Below, piece after piece: positions 17,785 to 26,328 of a stretch of DNA of 59,652 nucleotides (its first letter is position 1; every line of letters starts with the position of its first letter). A model generated the notes under the pieces. The model worked only from the letters and a program-made list of their open reading frames with translations, did no database searches and was not told the DNA's origin. The position numbers were made by a program, and so were the translations under genes. The stretch is taken from assembly GCA_905233375.1 (NCBI GenBank), contig CAJOEJ010000017.1, positions 1-59,652 of the forward strand, written 5' to 3'. Source of the DNA: Paludibacteraceae bacterium (GTDB taxonomy: Bacteria; Bacteroidota; Bacteroidia; Bacteroidales; Paludibacteraceae).

Positions 17785-18035
17785 ACCGTCCATCACCCAT
17801 CACTAATCCCCGATGGAAAACGATCGTGCGGAAACTTTTCCTCATCCCGGTGTATTTTTACCGAGTGTTCATCTCTCCTTTGACTCCTCCGTCTTGCCGC
17901 TATACGCCTACGTGCAGCCAGTATATGGTGGAGGCAGTACTCAAATACGGCATTTTCAAAGGCACATGGCTCGGTATCAAACGTATCCTGCGGTGCCATC
18001 CATGGGGAGGAAGCGGGTACGATCCGGTGCCATAA
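17781..18035 (+). CDS. yidD: Membrane protein insertion efficiency factor YidD
   Basis: A small peripheral membrane protein that assists YidC-dependent insertion. It has the family core [38 protein letters not shown] and the C-terminal [12 protein letters not shown]. The start is set at GTG 17781, which overlaps the rnpA stop (GTGA) and has GGAG just upstream; ATG 17751 is an alternative. Its first residues ([12 protein letters not shown]) are encoded by a short heptamer array, so the N-terminal tail has probably been extended by the repeat. Confidence 0.9.
   Translation: MNRPSPITNPRWKTIVRKLFLIPVYFYRVFISPLTPPSCRYTPTCSQYMVEAVLKYGIFKGTWLGIKRILRCHPWGGSGYDPVP
17788..17811 (+). repeat. CCATCAC heptamer run at the start of yidD
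   Basis: CCATCAC, CCATCAC, TAATCCC in tandem, a variant of the ACCAATC family. It encodes PSPITN, the same peptide found in four other proteins of the window. Confidence 0.7.
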
Positions 18036-18055
18036 CCTATTAAAACATTCAGCTT

Positions 18056-18733
18056 ATGCGAATAGATATTATAACTGCGTGTCCGGAGTTGCTGGAATCG
18101 CCACTCAACCACTCTATCATCCAACGAGCCAAAGACAAAGGTCTTTGTGAGATTTACGTGCATAATCTGCGGGAATGGACGCTGGACAAGCATCGTAAGA
18201 TAGATGATTATGCGTTCGGGTTCAGTGCGGGAATGGTGTTGCAGATAGAGCCCATCGACCGTCTTATCACGCATCTGACGTCCGAACGTGATTACGATGA
18301 GATCATCTTCACGGCGCCGGACGGCGAGCGGTTTGACCAGAAAGCGGCAAACCGCCTGTCGCTCAAACAGAATATCATCATTCTTTGCGGTCATTACAAA
18401 GGCGTAGACCAGCGCGTGCGCGATCATTTGATTACGCGCGAGTATAGTATCGGCGATTTTGTGCTGACAGGCGGCGAGATGCCTGCGGCGATGATGACAG
18501 ATGCTATTGTGCGTCTGCTCCCAGGGGCATTGGGAGATGTCGAGAGTGCCCTCAACGACTCGTTTCAGGACGGATTATTGGAAGCGGGTGTCTATACGCG
18601 TCCGGCGGAGTACAAAGGATGGCGCGTGCCGGATATCCTGCTGAGCGGACATCAGGCGAAAGTGGAAGAGTGGATGTACGAGCAATCTTTGGAGCATACC
18701 CGCCAAAGAAGACCCGATTTGTTGGAAGAATAG
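18056..18733 (+). CDS. trmD: tRNA (guanine37-N1)-methyltransferase
   Basis: Methylates G37 of tRNAs to prevent frameshifting. A SPOUT enzyme with the knotted SAM-binding motif: [18 protein letters not shown] and [28 protein letters not shown], followed by the C-terminal [15 protein letters not shown]. Length 225 is normal. It ends the plus-strand block. Confidence 0.97.
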   Translation: MRIDIITACPELLESPLNHSIIQRAKDKGLCEIYVHNLREWTLDKHRKIDDYAFGFSAGMVLQIEPIDRLITHLTSERDYDEIIFTAPDGERFDQKAANRLSLKQNIIILCGHYKGVDQRVRDHLITREYSIGDFVLTGGEMPAAMMTDAIVRLLPGALGDVESALNDSFQDGLLEAGVYTRPAEYKGWRVPDILLSGHQAKVEEWMYEQSLEHTRQRRPDLLEE

Positions 18734-18893
18734 AAAATATTGAAAATGACGAAAAACGAGTGTGTAAAAGCCTAAAAACGTGCAGAAAGCATTGCAAATG
18801 GTGATAGAAAATGTTGTAATTGCGCAGAGCGCACCCTTGTTTGCAAGTTTAAGTTTGCAAAAATATGTTTTATAACATTTTTTTTCAAAAATA

Positions 18894-18925
18894 TTTGGTC
18901 ATATGCAAAAAAAGCAGTACTTTTG
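18894..18925 (+). promoter_or_regulatory. Promoter of a small RNA unit
   Basis: TTTG (18894-18897), 20 bases, TACTTTTG (18918-18925). No protein-coding frame follows on this strand, since mpl is encoded on the other strand and ends at 19000. Confidence 0.75.
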
Positions 18926-18931
18926 CACCGT

Positions 18932-19001
18932 GTTTTTCATGGTATTAGATTTAAGGTTAAGTAAAAAGATTGGGTTGTCGGGAGACAACCTTCTTTGTTT
19001 T
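18932..19001 (+). ncRNA. Probable small RNA of about 70 nucleotides
   Basis: A strong promoter (18894-18925) and a stem-loop terminator (18973-19001) bracket about 70 bases with no coding frame. The 5' part (TTTTTCATGGTATTAGATTT and a GGTTAAG) is unstructured; the 3' part is the hairpin with GGGA loop and T-rich tail. I cannot name an Rfam family from memory. Its end meets the mpl stop, so it cannot be an mpl leader, and it lies after trmD with its own promoter. Confidence 0.65.
18973..19001 (+). terminator. Rho-independent terminator of the small RNA
   Basis: GGTTGTC (18973-18979), loop GGGA, GACAACC (18984-18990), then TTCTTTGTTTT. The perfect 7-bp stem and T-rich tail are typical. In the opposite direction A residues precede the stem, so it may also help end mpl transcription. 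Confidence 0.82.
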
Positions 19002-20325
19002 ATGTATCTTTGACGTTCAGACCGTCAAACGTGCCGGATGACATCATCAACAGGGCGATGCCTTGCGAATGCGCCTCTCGTTGACAGCGGACCGTTTCGG
19101 TGAGTTGCGTCTGGAGCGCAGCACTTTCGGTAAAGACGGTAATGTTGTCCGAACCGAAGGCCTGGCGCACTTCCTCCGCCGTAATGGGCGTCAGACGCTT
19201 GTGCTCAATGACCTTGGGGTTGAAATAGACGTACGCGATATCCGCTTCCGCCATGCAGTTTTTGTACTGAGGCAGGAAATCCGCCATGAGGCTGGAGAAT
19301 GTATGGAGCTCCATGCATGCAATCAGTTTCTTGTCCGGATAGCGTTCGCGCACGGCGTTGACCGTGGCTTTCAGTTTGGACGGCGAGTGCGCAAAATCCT
19401 TGTATGCGACGGATGTCCCGTTTTCGAATATCTTCTCCAGCCGGTTGCTGGCACCGGTGAAGGTGCTTATCTCGCGGTAGAAATCGTCCGGCGCGATGCC
19501 GATGGAATGGCATGCAAGCATCGCCGCCTGCAGGTTCTGCATGTTATGGCGTCCGAAGACCTGCATAGGCACGTCTCCTTCGTAGGCGTCGTACGGAATG
19601 CAGCATATGTCCTTGCGTGCGCCTTCTGCGATAGCGCGCAGGTTCTCGTCACCCTGGTAGTAGATAAATGTCCCGTCAGGTTCAAAACTGTCCACAAACT
19701 GCCGGAATGTGTCCACGTACTGCGGGAAAGTAGGGAAGACGTTGATGTGATCCCAGGCGATGCCCGTCAGGATAGCTATATGCGGGTGATACCAGAGGAA
19801 CTTGGACCGCAGGTCGAGTGGGGAAGTGAGGTACTCGTCCCCCTCGAAAACGGCATACTTGGCGGTGTCGGAGAGGCGTACCATCCGCTCGAATCCTTCT
19901 ATCTGCGCACCTACCATGTAGTCGGCTTCGATGCCGAGACGCTGCAGGACGTAGAGGATCATGGACGTGGTGGTCGTCTTGCCGTGCGAACCGCCTACGA
20001 CAATACGGATCTTGTCTTTGGTCTGCTCGTAGAGGTACTCGGGGAAAGAGTATATCTTGATGCCTAACTCTTTGGCACGGAGCAGTTCGGGGTTGTCTTC
20101 CCGCGCATGCATGCCGAGGATGATTGCATCCGTGTCGGGCGTGATACGCTCGGGGTGCCAGCCCGTTTCATCGGGCAGCAGCCCTGCATCGCGCAGGTGA
20201 GACAAAGCAGGCTCAAAGATTTCATCATCCGAGCCTGTTACCTGATATCCCGCTTTGGAGGCGACAGCGAGTGCCAGATTGTGCATCGCTGCGCCGCCGA
20301 TAGCTATAAAATGGATCTTGGTCAT
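19000..20325 (-). CDS. mpl: UDP-N-acetylmuramate:L-alanyl-gamma-D-glutamyl-meso-diaminopimelate ligase
   Basis: Peptidoglycan-recycling ligase that re-attaches the murein tripeptide to UDP-MurNAc. A Mur ligase fold: N-terminal IHFIAIGGAAMHNLALAVA, ATP-binding GGSHGKTTTTSM near residue 112, then DEYLTSPLDLRSKFL and GIAWDHINVFPT. Length 441 fits Mpl better than MurC. It is last in the minus-strand run typA-tig-mpl, six bases after tig. Confidence 0.93.
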   Translation of the reverse strand: MTKIHFIAIGGAAMHNLALAVASKAGYQVTGSDDEIFEPALSHLRDAGLLPDETGWHPERITPDTDAIILGMHAREDNPELLRAKELGIKIYSFPEYLYEQTKDKIRIVVGGSHGKTTTTSMILYVLQRLGIEADYMVGAQIEGFERMVRLSDTAKYAVFEGDEYLTSPLDLRSKFLWYHPHIAILTGIAWDHINVFPTFPQYVDTFRQFVDSFEPDGTFIYYQGDENLRAIAEGARKDICCIPYDAYEGDVPMQVFGRHNMQNLQAAMLACHSIGIAPDDFYREISTFTGASNRLEKIFENGTSVAYKDFAHSPSKLKATVNAVRERYPDKKLIACMELHTFSSLMADFLPQYKNCMAEADIAYVYFNPKVIEHKRLTPITAEEVRQAFGSDNITVFTESAALQTQLTETVRCQREAHSQGIALLMMSSGTFDGLNVKDT

Positions 20326-20331
20326 GAACGT

Positions 20332-21663
20332 TTACTTGAAGAGTTTGCCGAAGTCCTCGTGCGATATCTTCTTCTGCTCGATCTTCACAACGCCCTTGAG
20401 TGCCTCGTAGATCTTGTTCTCCGCTACGCGCTCCACGATGCCGCGGAGCTGGTTCTCCTGCTTGAGCATCTCCTGTGCGTAGTTGGTGAGGTACTGGTCG
20501 TCGATATGCATCAGACCGTACTGCATGAACTGCATGCGGGCCACTTCCTTGGCATAGGCTTCCACTTCCTCTTTCTGCACGTCGATCTTGAACTCTTTCA
20601 TGAGCTGGTCTTTTGCGAGGTGCCATTTGAGCTCCTCGATCATCTGCGGGAAGTCTTTCTCGAGCTCTTCCGCCGTCATCTTCTCGTTGGTAGCGAGTAC
20701 CCAGCGTTTGAGGAACTCCACAGGGAACTCCACTTTCTCCATCTTCTTCATGATAGCTTCCTTGGCGTCCAGCCCGAACTTGTACTTGCTGTCCTCCGCC
20801 ATGTTGGCTTCGATCTCGGCTTTGATGCGTGCGCGGAACTCCTCTTCGGTGGCAGGAGCGTTCTCTCCATACACTTTAGCGAACAATTCGCTGTCGATAG
20901 CGGCTGTCGCGTGGCGTGTGATCTCCTGAATCTCGAAGGTGAAGTCGGACTTCAGTTCCTGTGCCTGCTCTTTGGTGATGCCGAGCATGGACGATACTTC
21001 TACCTCGCTCTCGTACGCTTTGGACGGGTTGAAGGTAACGATGTCCCCTTTCTTAGCACCGATGAATTTCTTTGCCTGTTTCTTATCCTTCATGTACTGC
21101 GGGTTGATTACGGCGTTCTCCTTGACGATATCGCCGTCCGCCTGGGTTGCCAGACCTTTGATGATATCGCCTTCCGCCACCTCGTCTGCCGACAGGTACT
21201 CGCCGAAACGCTCCGTGTACGCTTTCACCTGGTTCTCCACCATCTCGTCCGTCACCTCGATGACGTATTCGGTCAGTTTGTTCTTGCCGTTGAGGCGTGC
21301 GTCAAACTCCGGTGCTACGGCGATATCGAATGCGAAGGTGAAGGTGTCCTCGTGGTCGAGATCGATGTTCTTCGTCTCTGCATCGTTCGGCAGCGGTTCG
21401 CCGAGGATATTGAGGTTGTTGTCCTCGATGTGCTTCTGAAGGTTCTCGCCTACCAGTTTGTTGAGCACGTCAGCGAGTACGCCTTTGCCGTACATCTTTT
21501 TTACGAGTCCCATCGGTACCATGCCCGGACGGAAGCCCGGCATCTGTGCCTTCTGGCGGAACTGCTTGAGTTGCTTTGCAACTTCGTCCTGATAGTCAGC
21601 CGGTTCGATGGTGATCGACACTACAGCCGTCAGGTCTTTGATTTCTGTTTGTTTGATTTGCAT
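20332..21663 (-). CDS. tig: Trigger factor, ribosome-associated chaperone
   Basis: Binds the ribosome and nascent chains. The N-terminal ribosome-binding domain holds PGFRPGMVPMGLVKKMYG (a variant of the GFRxGxxP motif near residues 43-60). A divergent FKBP-like domain follows (GEYLSADEVAEGDIIKG and later VTFNPSKAY), then a helical C-terminal arm rich in Lys/Glu. Length 443 is normal. Confidence 0.94.
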   Translation of the reverse strand: MQIKQTEIKDLTAVVSITIEPADYQDEVAKQLKQFRQKAQMPGFRPGMVPMGLVKKMYGKGVLADVLNKLVGENLQKHIEDNNLNILGEPLPNDAETKNIDLDHEDTFTFAFDIAVAPEFDARLNGKNKLTEYVIEVTDEMVENQVKAYTERFGEYLSADEVAEGDIIKGLATQADGDIVKENAVINPQYMKDKKQAKKFIGAKKGDIVTFNPSKAYESEVEVSSMLGITKEQAQELKSDFTFEIQEITRHATAAIDSELFAKVYGENAPATEEEFRARIKAEIEANMAEDSKYKFGLDAKEAIMKKMEKVEFPVEFLKRWVLATNEKMTAEELEKDFPQMIEELKWHLAKDQLMKEFKIDVQKEEVEAYAKEVARMQFMQYGLMHIDDQYLTNYAQEMLKQENQLRGIVERVAENKIYEALKGVVKIEQKKISHEDFGKLFK

Positions 21664-21714
21664 AATTATTATATTTTAAACTATTTTTCGTTATAGCGTT
21701 ATACCGGGATCTTT

Positions 21715-21776
21715 AGCACTCACTTTCGGTTGACCGTCGGTTTACCCTCGGTTCTCTCTCGACTTTCTCTCGATGT
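21715..21776 (-). repeat. Degenerate 11-base-period repeat between typA and tig
   Basis: On the minus strand the units CATCGAGAGAA, AGTCGAGAGAG, AACCGAGGGTA, AACCGACGGTC and AACCGAAAGTG follow with period 11. They share the CGAG/CCGA core with the arrays at 8937 and 36085. Confidence 0.7.
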
Positions 21777-21778
21777 CT

Positions 21779-23578
21779 TTACGCGCGTCCTGCGCGTTTG
21801 CGCTCCAGCTCGTCGAGGATGATCTTGCGGAGACGCATGGCGTGCGGTGTCACCTCCACGTACTCGTCCTCTTTGATGTACTCGAGTGCTTCCTCGAGGC
21901 TCATCTTAATGGGCGGCGGCAGAACGGCTTTGTCGTCCGCCGATTTGGAACGCATGTTGGTCAGTTTCTTGGACTTGGTGACGTTGATGACGATATCGCC
22001 TTCCTTGGCGTTCTCGCCGACCACCTGTCCGGCGTACACCTCTTCCTGCGGCTCGATGAAGAACCGTCCGCGGTCCTGCAGCTTGTCCAGCGCGTAGGCA
22101 TATGCCGTTCCGGCTTCCATGGCGATGAGCGAACCGTTGTTACGCTTCACGATCTCGCCTTTCCACGGCTGGTACTCGAGGAAGCGGTGCGCCATGATGG
22201 CTTCGCCGGCACTCACGTTCATTACATATGTACGCATACCCATGATACCGCGGCTCGGAATGGTGAACTCCAGGTGTACACGGTCGTTGACCATCTCCAT
22301 CTTCGTCATCTCGCCCTTATGGGTGCTTACGAACTCAATGATCTTGCCCGAGCACTCTTCCGGCGTGTTGACTGTCAGGCTCTCCACGGGTTCGCATTTG
22401 ACGCCGTCGATCTCTTTGATGATGACTTGCGGCTGACCGACCTGCAATTCATAGCCCTCGCGTCGCATGGTCTCGATGAGCACGGACAGGTGCAGCACAC
22501 CGCGTCCGAACACGCGCCATGAGGATTCTTCCGCACCTTTCTCGACGCGCAGTGCCAGGTTCTTCTCCAGCTCTTTGTTGAGTCGGTCCTGGATATGGCG
22601 CGAGGTGACGAACTTGCCGTCCTGTCCGAAGAACGGGCTGTCGTTGATGCAGAAGGTCATGCTCATCGTCGGCTCGTCGATAGCGATCGGTTTGAGCGGT
22701 TCGGGGTTCTCCGCATCGCAGATGGTGTCGCCTATCTCGAATCCGTCAATACCGATGAGCGCACAGATATCGCCGTTCTGCACGATGTCGGTCTTTACGT
22801 GTCCCATGCCGCTGAACGTGTGCAGTTCCTTGATCTTGGTCTTGACCATCGTGCCGTCTTTTTTGGCGAGGGTTACTGTCTGTCCGTCTTTCAACTCGCC
22901 GCGGTGCAGACGACCGATAGCGATACGTCCGACGTAGGCGTTGTAGTCGAGGCTCGTGATGAGCATTTGCGGCGTACCGGGGTTCTCCTGCGGGGCAGGA
23001 ATGTACTCGATTATAGCGTCCATGAGGTCGGTCAGGTCTGTCGTGGGCTTGCGCCAATCGGTACTCATCCATCCTTGCTTAGCGGAGCCGTACAGCGTCT
23101 GGAAATCCAGCTGGTCGTCCGTTGCGTTGAGGTTGCACATGAGGTCGAACACCTCTTCCTGCACCTCGTCGGGACGGCAGTTCAGCTTGTCCACTTTGTT
23201 GATGACCACAATGGGTTTGAGTCCTATCTCGAGGGCTTTCTGGAGCACGAAGCGTGTCTGCGGCATCGCACCTTCGAAGGCATCGACGAGCAGCAGCACG
23301 CCGTCCGCCATGTTCAGCACACGCTCCACCTCGCCGCCGAAGTCCGCGTGCCCCGGGGTGTCGATGATATTGATTTTGGTACCTTTGTAATCAATGGAGA
23401 CGTTCTTGGCGAGGATCGTTATACCGCGCTCACGCTCCAGATCGTTATTGTCCAGAATCAACTCCCCCTTGTTCTCGTTCTCACGGAAGAGATGGGCGGT
23501 GTACAGCATCTTGTCCACCAGCGTTGTTTTGCCGTGGTCTACATGCGCAATAATTGCTATGTTTCTTATGTTTTGCAT
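21779..23578 (-). CDS. typA: Translational GTPase TypA/BipA
   Basis: Ribosome-binding GTPase important for 50S assembly and stress adaptation. The start is set at 23578 ([19 protein letters not shown]), the usual family start; 27 further codons are open upstream but cross the promoter. Visible G motifs are [10 protein letters not shown] (G1), DTPGHADF (G3) and NKVD (G4). EF-G-like domains and the TypA C-terminal domain follow. Length 599 is normal. It is the first gene of the typA-tig-mpl run. Confidence 0.96.
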   Translation of the reverse strand: MQNIRNIAIIAHVDHGKTTLVDKMLYTAHLFRENENKGELILDNNDLERERGITILAKNVSIDYKGTKINIIDTPGHADFGGEVERVLNMADGVLLLVDAFEGAMPQTRFVLQKALEIGLKPIVVINKVDKLNCRPDEVQEEVFDLMCNLNATDDQLDFQTLYGSAKQGWMSTDWRKPTTDLTDLMDAIIEYIPAPQENPGTPQMLITSLDYNAYVGRIAIGRLHRGELKDGQTVTLAKKDGTMVKTKIKELHTFSGMGHVKTDIVQNGDICALIGIDGFEIGDTICDAENPEPLKPIAIDEPTMSMTFCINDSPFFGQDGKFVTSRHIQDRLNKELEKNLALRVEKGAEESSWRVFGRGVLHLSVLIETMRREGYELQVGQPQVIIKEIDGVKCEPVESLTVNTPEECSGKIIEFVSTHKGEMTKMEMVNDRVHLEFTIPSRGIMGMRTYVMNVSAGEAIMAHRFLEYQPWKGEIVKRNNGSLIAMEAGTAYAYALDKLQDRGRFFIEPQEEVYAGQVVGENAKEGDIVINVTKSKKLTNMRSKSADDKAVLPPPIKMSLEEALEYIKEDEYVEVTPHAMRLRKIILDELERKRAGRA

Positions 23579-23656
23579 ACCTGTTGGTAGTATTTTTCTT
23601 TGTCTGTTTCTGCGTGTATGCGCCGCGCGCACATTACGCCAAATTAAAATCGGGCG

Positions 23657-23687
23657 CAAAGGTACAAAAAAAAACGCATATATGCAA
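23657..23687 (-). promoter_or_regulatory. Promoter of typA
   Basis: Minus-strand TACCTTTG (23664-23657), 20 bases, TTG (23687-23685), about 80 bases before the typA start. Confidence 0.78.
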
Positions 23688-23734
23688 GAAAAAACGAAAT
23701 AATCGTTTGATTTGAGCGATTTTCCTTGATTTTA

Positions 23735-23767
23735 TTTGCATATATGCGATTATTTTTACTACCTTTG
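23735..23767 (+). promoter_or_regulatory. Promoter of a structured RNA candidate
   Basis: TTTG (23735-23738), 21 bases, TACCTTTG (23760-23767). The downstream DNA has no credible plus-strand gene: the adjacent coding sequence, beginning at 23863, is on the minus strand. Confidence 0.68.
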
Positions 23768-23773
23768 TACTGT

Positions 23774-23850
23774 TTAGCATTCCTGGAGTCCGTAATGTAT
23801 CGTTATTGGAAGTGCCAAACACAGGACAGCAAGGCAGGAATGCAAATCAA
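23774..23850 (+). ncRNA. Structured small RNA candidate
   Basis: Just after the promoter, GCATTCCTG (23777-23785) pairs with CAGGAATGC (23835-23843), a perfect 9-bp closing stem. Inside, GTCC (23789-23792) pairs with GGAC (23823-23826), then TGT with ACA, and TTGG with CCAA closes a small loop. The asymmetric internal loop carries AGCAAGG on the 3' side. The overall single-rod shape and AGCA loop recall a small bacterial SRP RNA, but the standard GGAA tetraloop motif is not present, so I leave the family open. Confidence 0.55.
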
Positions 23851-23862
23851 ATAATCTCTTGG

Positions 23863-25098
23863 TTACTTGCTGAATGTGCTGCAGAAATAGATCTGGGCGG
23901 AGACGTAAACGCCTCGGGGATTCAGAGTACCGGCAGGAGGTGTCAACAGAGGATGACGATATTCCACCTTGATCTCAAACGGCACATGCGGGGTGGCGGA
24001 AAGATTCAACGCCAGACCTCCCACGGCATTGATATAGAAGTCATTCGTTACATCATAGATGTAGTTCTTATCCAAATATGTGCCGAGATAGGACGCATCG
24101 ATCTCTGCTCCGCCGTAGGGCACAAAGGCAAAACATTTGCCGGCAGGAATATAGATGCGGATATGCGGTTTGTACGCAAAGCGTTTGTCAAAGGGGCTGA
24201 CAGACATCTCGACATTCAGCAACGAGGCGCCGAACAACGATGCGCGAAAATCCAGTAGCGACGCACTGACGATGTGATTAGTGCCCATGCACGAATACGT
24301 GTATCCGGCGCTTAGGTAACTCAACGTGCTGAATCCGCTATAGTCATAGAAGCGCTTTAACCACCGGCTCTCTGTCTGTTGCTTCGTCACAACTCTATCC
24401 TTATTGGTCTGCGTGTTTATAGCGGACCACGTGGTCGTTGTGTTCGTCGTGTTATGCGTAGTCGTAGTGTTATGAGTGGTCGTTACGGTGGGTGTAGTCG
24501 TAGTAGTCGTTGTAATGGGTGTGGTTGTGATAGTTGGCGTAGTGGTTATAGTCGGCGTGGTGGTAGTAGTGGTGGTTATGGTGGGAGTGGGTTTGTATGG
24601 CGCGTTCATTTTTTCGATTTGCCGGATCAGGTGGCGCCCATTGACCTCACGAACCGCTACTTTTTCGTAGGTGGTCAGGTTTAAGGGTTTCGTACCGTTG
24701 CCCTTTATCGTTTTGGTCACATACACATCGTATTGCGGAATAGCCGAACCACCCGGTGTCGTAGAGCGGTATATTTGTCCATTGATGGTATATTTAATGG
24801 TCAGTTTGGCACCGTAGTTGTTATAGTATGCCCCGACAAAGATTGCATAATCCTGGATGCCGCACGTGTTATGACGGCTGTAGTCATTCAGGAGAGGTCC
24901 ATAGATGTCATTGAAGACCACATTGTCCGTGAGGAACCACTGGGTGACCATTTTGAGGTCGCTTCCGGGTGTTTGCGCATACATAGCCAAGGAGCGGTAG
25001 TAATTATCCACCACATCCTTCGCTTTTGTGCCATCCAGAGCCCACATCCATGCAGGAACCATCGCCCAAAGACAAGCTATTACCAGTTTTTTATTCAT
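23863..25098 (-). CDS. Secreted outer-membrane-like protein with Thr-rich linker
   Basis: A 411-residue protein with a signal peptide (MNKKLVIACLWAMVPAWMWA). The N-terminal domain (to about 165) is globular. Residues about 168-230 are almost only Thr/Pro/Asn/His (PTITTTTTTTP-type units), a flexible, possibly O-glycosylated linker. The C-terminal 165 residues alternate hydrophobic and polar strands (YLSAGYTYSCMG, FEIKVEYRHPLL, GVYVSAQIYF) like an outer-membrane barrel ending in an aromatic-containing strand. No family is recognised. It has its own promoter at 25152-25183. Confidence 0.72.
   Translation of the reverse strand: MNKKLVIACLWAMVPAWMWALDGTKAKDVVDNYYRSLAMYAQTPGSDLKMVTQWFLTDNVVFNDIYGPLLNDYSRHNTCGIQDYAIFVGAYYNNYGAKLTIKYTINGQIYRSTTPGGSAIPQYDVYVTKTIKGNGTKPLNLTTYEKVAVREVNGRHLIRQIEKMNAPYKPTPTITTTTTTTPTITTTPTITTTPITTTTTTTPTVTTTHNTTTTHNTTNTTTTWSAINTQTNKDRVVTKQQTESRWLKRFYDYSGFSTLSYLSAGYTYSCMGTNHIVSASLLDFRASLFGASLLNVEMSVSPFDKRFAYKPHIRIYIPAGKCFAFVPYGGAEIDASYLGTYLDKNYIYDVTNDFYINAVGGLALNLSATPHVPFEIKVEYRHPLLTPPAGTLNPRGVYVSAQIYFCSTFSK
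24432..24600 (-). repeat. Thr-codon low-complexity tract
   Basis: Imperfect runs of ACN (Thr) codons with interspersed CCN and ATC, repeating as TPTITTT-like units. The tract is prone to slippage, so linker length may vary between strains. Confidence 0.75.
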
Positions 25099-25151
25099 TG
25101 GCTACCCGTTATACGCGTGAACCATAATATTACCACGCGCAAAATCGACCG

Positions 25152-25183
25152 CAAAATTACAACAAATTTTGCATATGTGCAAA
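25152..25183 (-). promoter_or_regulatory. Promoter of the Thr-rich outer-membrane protein gene
   Basis: Minus-strand TAATTTTG (25159-25152), 20 bases, TTTG (25183-25180), about 55 bases upstream of the start codon. Confidence 0.75.
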
Positions 25184-25280
25184 TTTTAGAGAATTTTTAT
25201 CGTCAAATCCTTGTATATTCCAAATATTTGTTGTACCGTCGGTCCTCCCTACTTTAAAAAAAGCATGGTTCCACCGAAGG

Positions 25281-25393
25281 TACGGTCGCACCCTTGTGCG
25301 AATAACAATTATTTCCCGCTAAAAATATAAATAAATTTAATTTTTACCGTTAAATCCTTGTATATTCCAAATATTTGTTGTACCTTTGCACGC
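25281..25393 (+). repeat. Upstream region homologous to that of the CAP-domain gene (copy A)
   Basis: About 112 bases align almost without gaps to 27782-27894: a GCAC/GTGC mini-hairpin, TTTCCCGCTAAAAAT, a T-rich stretch, then the AAATCCTTGT promoter and a Bacteroidetes -7 element. The two accessory transcription units therefore share a duplicated promoter region. Confidence 0.75.
25358..25388 (+). promoter_or_regulatory. Promoter of the TIR-Sel1 genes
   Basis: TTG (25358-25360), 20 bases, TACCTTTG (25381-25388). The ATG at 25407 is only about 12-15 bases after the likely transcription start, so the leader is very short. Confidence 0.78.
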
Positions 25394-25406
25394 AAAATTG
25401 GGAGCT

Positions 25407-26327
25407 ATGGAAAAGGAAATTTTCATATCGTATAGTCGAAAGGACTTTGACAAGGTAAAGGCGATCAAAGACGAGATTGACCGCGAGTTGGGTATTAAAT
25501 GCTGGATGGATCTGGATGGTATTGAGAGCGGAGAGCAGTTCAAGAAAGTCATTATCAAGGCTATCAATGAGCACGAAACATTCCTTTTTATGCTTAGTTC
25601 CAACTCGATGGTCAGCCAGTACGCGCTCAAAGAACTCGGTTTCGCTGCCGAGAAAAGAAAACGCGTTATATTGGTATTCATTGAACCGTGTCAAATGACA
25701 GACGACTTCCTTTTTGAATATAAGGATTGCGATAATATCGACTGGAACAATGCCCTGCAGCATCATAAACTAATGACCAACTTGCGCAGGTGGTATAAAG
25801 GAACCCGAGCCAAAGAAAAGACTATTCAAGAATTAGCAGAAGAAGGAGAGCCCGAATCACAGTACAAATTAGGTAAGATGTATTATTCTGGTGAAGGTGT
25901 TCCCAAAGATTATGCGAAGGCAGTCAAATGGTACAGGAAAGCAGCAGAACAAGGGTACATGGAAGCACAATATGAGTTAGGTACATGTTATCGATTTGGC
26001 TATGGTGTACAACATGATTATTCCCAAGAAATATATTGGTATCGCAGAGCAGCAGAACAAGGACATATCCACGCACAGATTGAATTGGGGGGCGAATACG
26101 CAGTGGGAATTGGTATAAAACAGGATGACGTCCAAGCTATTTATTGGCTCACAAAAGCGGCTGAACAAGGAAGTGCTCATGCACAAGTTATTTTGGGAAA
26201 TTTCTACGAAGCAGGCATTTGCGTAAAACAAGATTATACCCAAGCTGCGTATTGGTATAAAAAAGCTGCAAAACAAGGAGACGAAGAAGCCATAGAATGG
26301 TTGAAAGCGCGCAATATTGATTATTAA
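25407..26327 (+). CDS. TIR-domain protein with Sel1 repeats
   Basis: A 306-residue protein starting MEKEIFISYSRKDFDKVKAI; an in-frame TTG upstream falls inside the promoter. Residues 1-130 form a TIR domain (bacterial TIR_2 type), with the putative catalytic Glu in QYALKELGFAAEKRK. Residues about 150-300 are four Sel1-like repeats (AVKWYRKAAEQGYMEAQYELG-type), a protein-interaction solenoid. Many bacterial TIR domains degrade NAD or make signal nucleotides in antiphage defence; whether this one does is unproven. Lower GC than neighbours suggests the Sel1 part is of separate origin. It is followed after one base by a second TIR gene. Confidence 0.88.
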   Translation: MEKEIFISYSRKDFDKVKAIKDEIDRELGIKCWMDLDGIESGEQFKKVIIKAINEHETFLFMLSSNSMVSQYALKELGFAAEKRKRVILVFIEPCQMTDDFLFEYKDCDNIDWNNALQHHKLMTNLRRWYKGTRAKEKTIQELAEEGEPESQYKLGKMYYSGEGVPKDYAKAVKWYRKAAEQGYMEAQYELGTCYRFGYGVQHDYSQEIYWYRRAAEQGHIHAQIELGGEYAVGIGIKQDDVQAIYWLTKAAEQGSAHAQVILGNFYEAGICVKQDYTQAAYWYKKAAKQGDEEAIEWLKARNIDY

Positions 26328-26328
26328 C

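Larger units (their letters stand above)
25099..25406. other. Divergent intergenic region with duplicated promoter segment
   Basis: The 308 bases between the Thr-rich protein and the TIR-Sel1 gene hold a minus promoter (25152-25183), a first copy of a 36-base segment (25201-25236), a 6-bp inverted repeat TCGCAC/GTGCGA around 25286-25301, and the second 36-base copy (25349-25384) that contains the active plus promoter. The first copy ends TACCGTCG in place of TACCTTTG and looks like a decayed promoter. No coding frame is supported. Confidence 0.7.

Noticed and set aside
20107..21696. A 529-residue open frame antisense to tig and mpl
   Set aside because: It spans two well-identified genes on the other strand and shows only Leu/Val/His-rich shadow composition.
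23806..24258. A 150-residue plus-strand frame following the promoter at 23735-23767
   Set aside because: It runs antisense through the Thr-rich protein gene, starts inside the structured RNA and has no protein-like sequence; the RNA explanation fits better.
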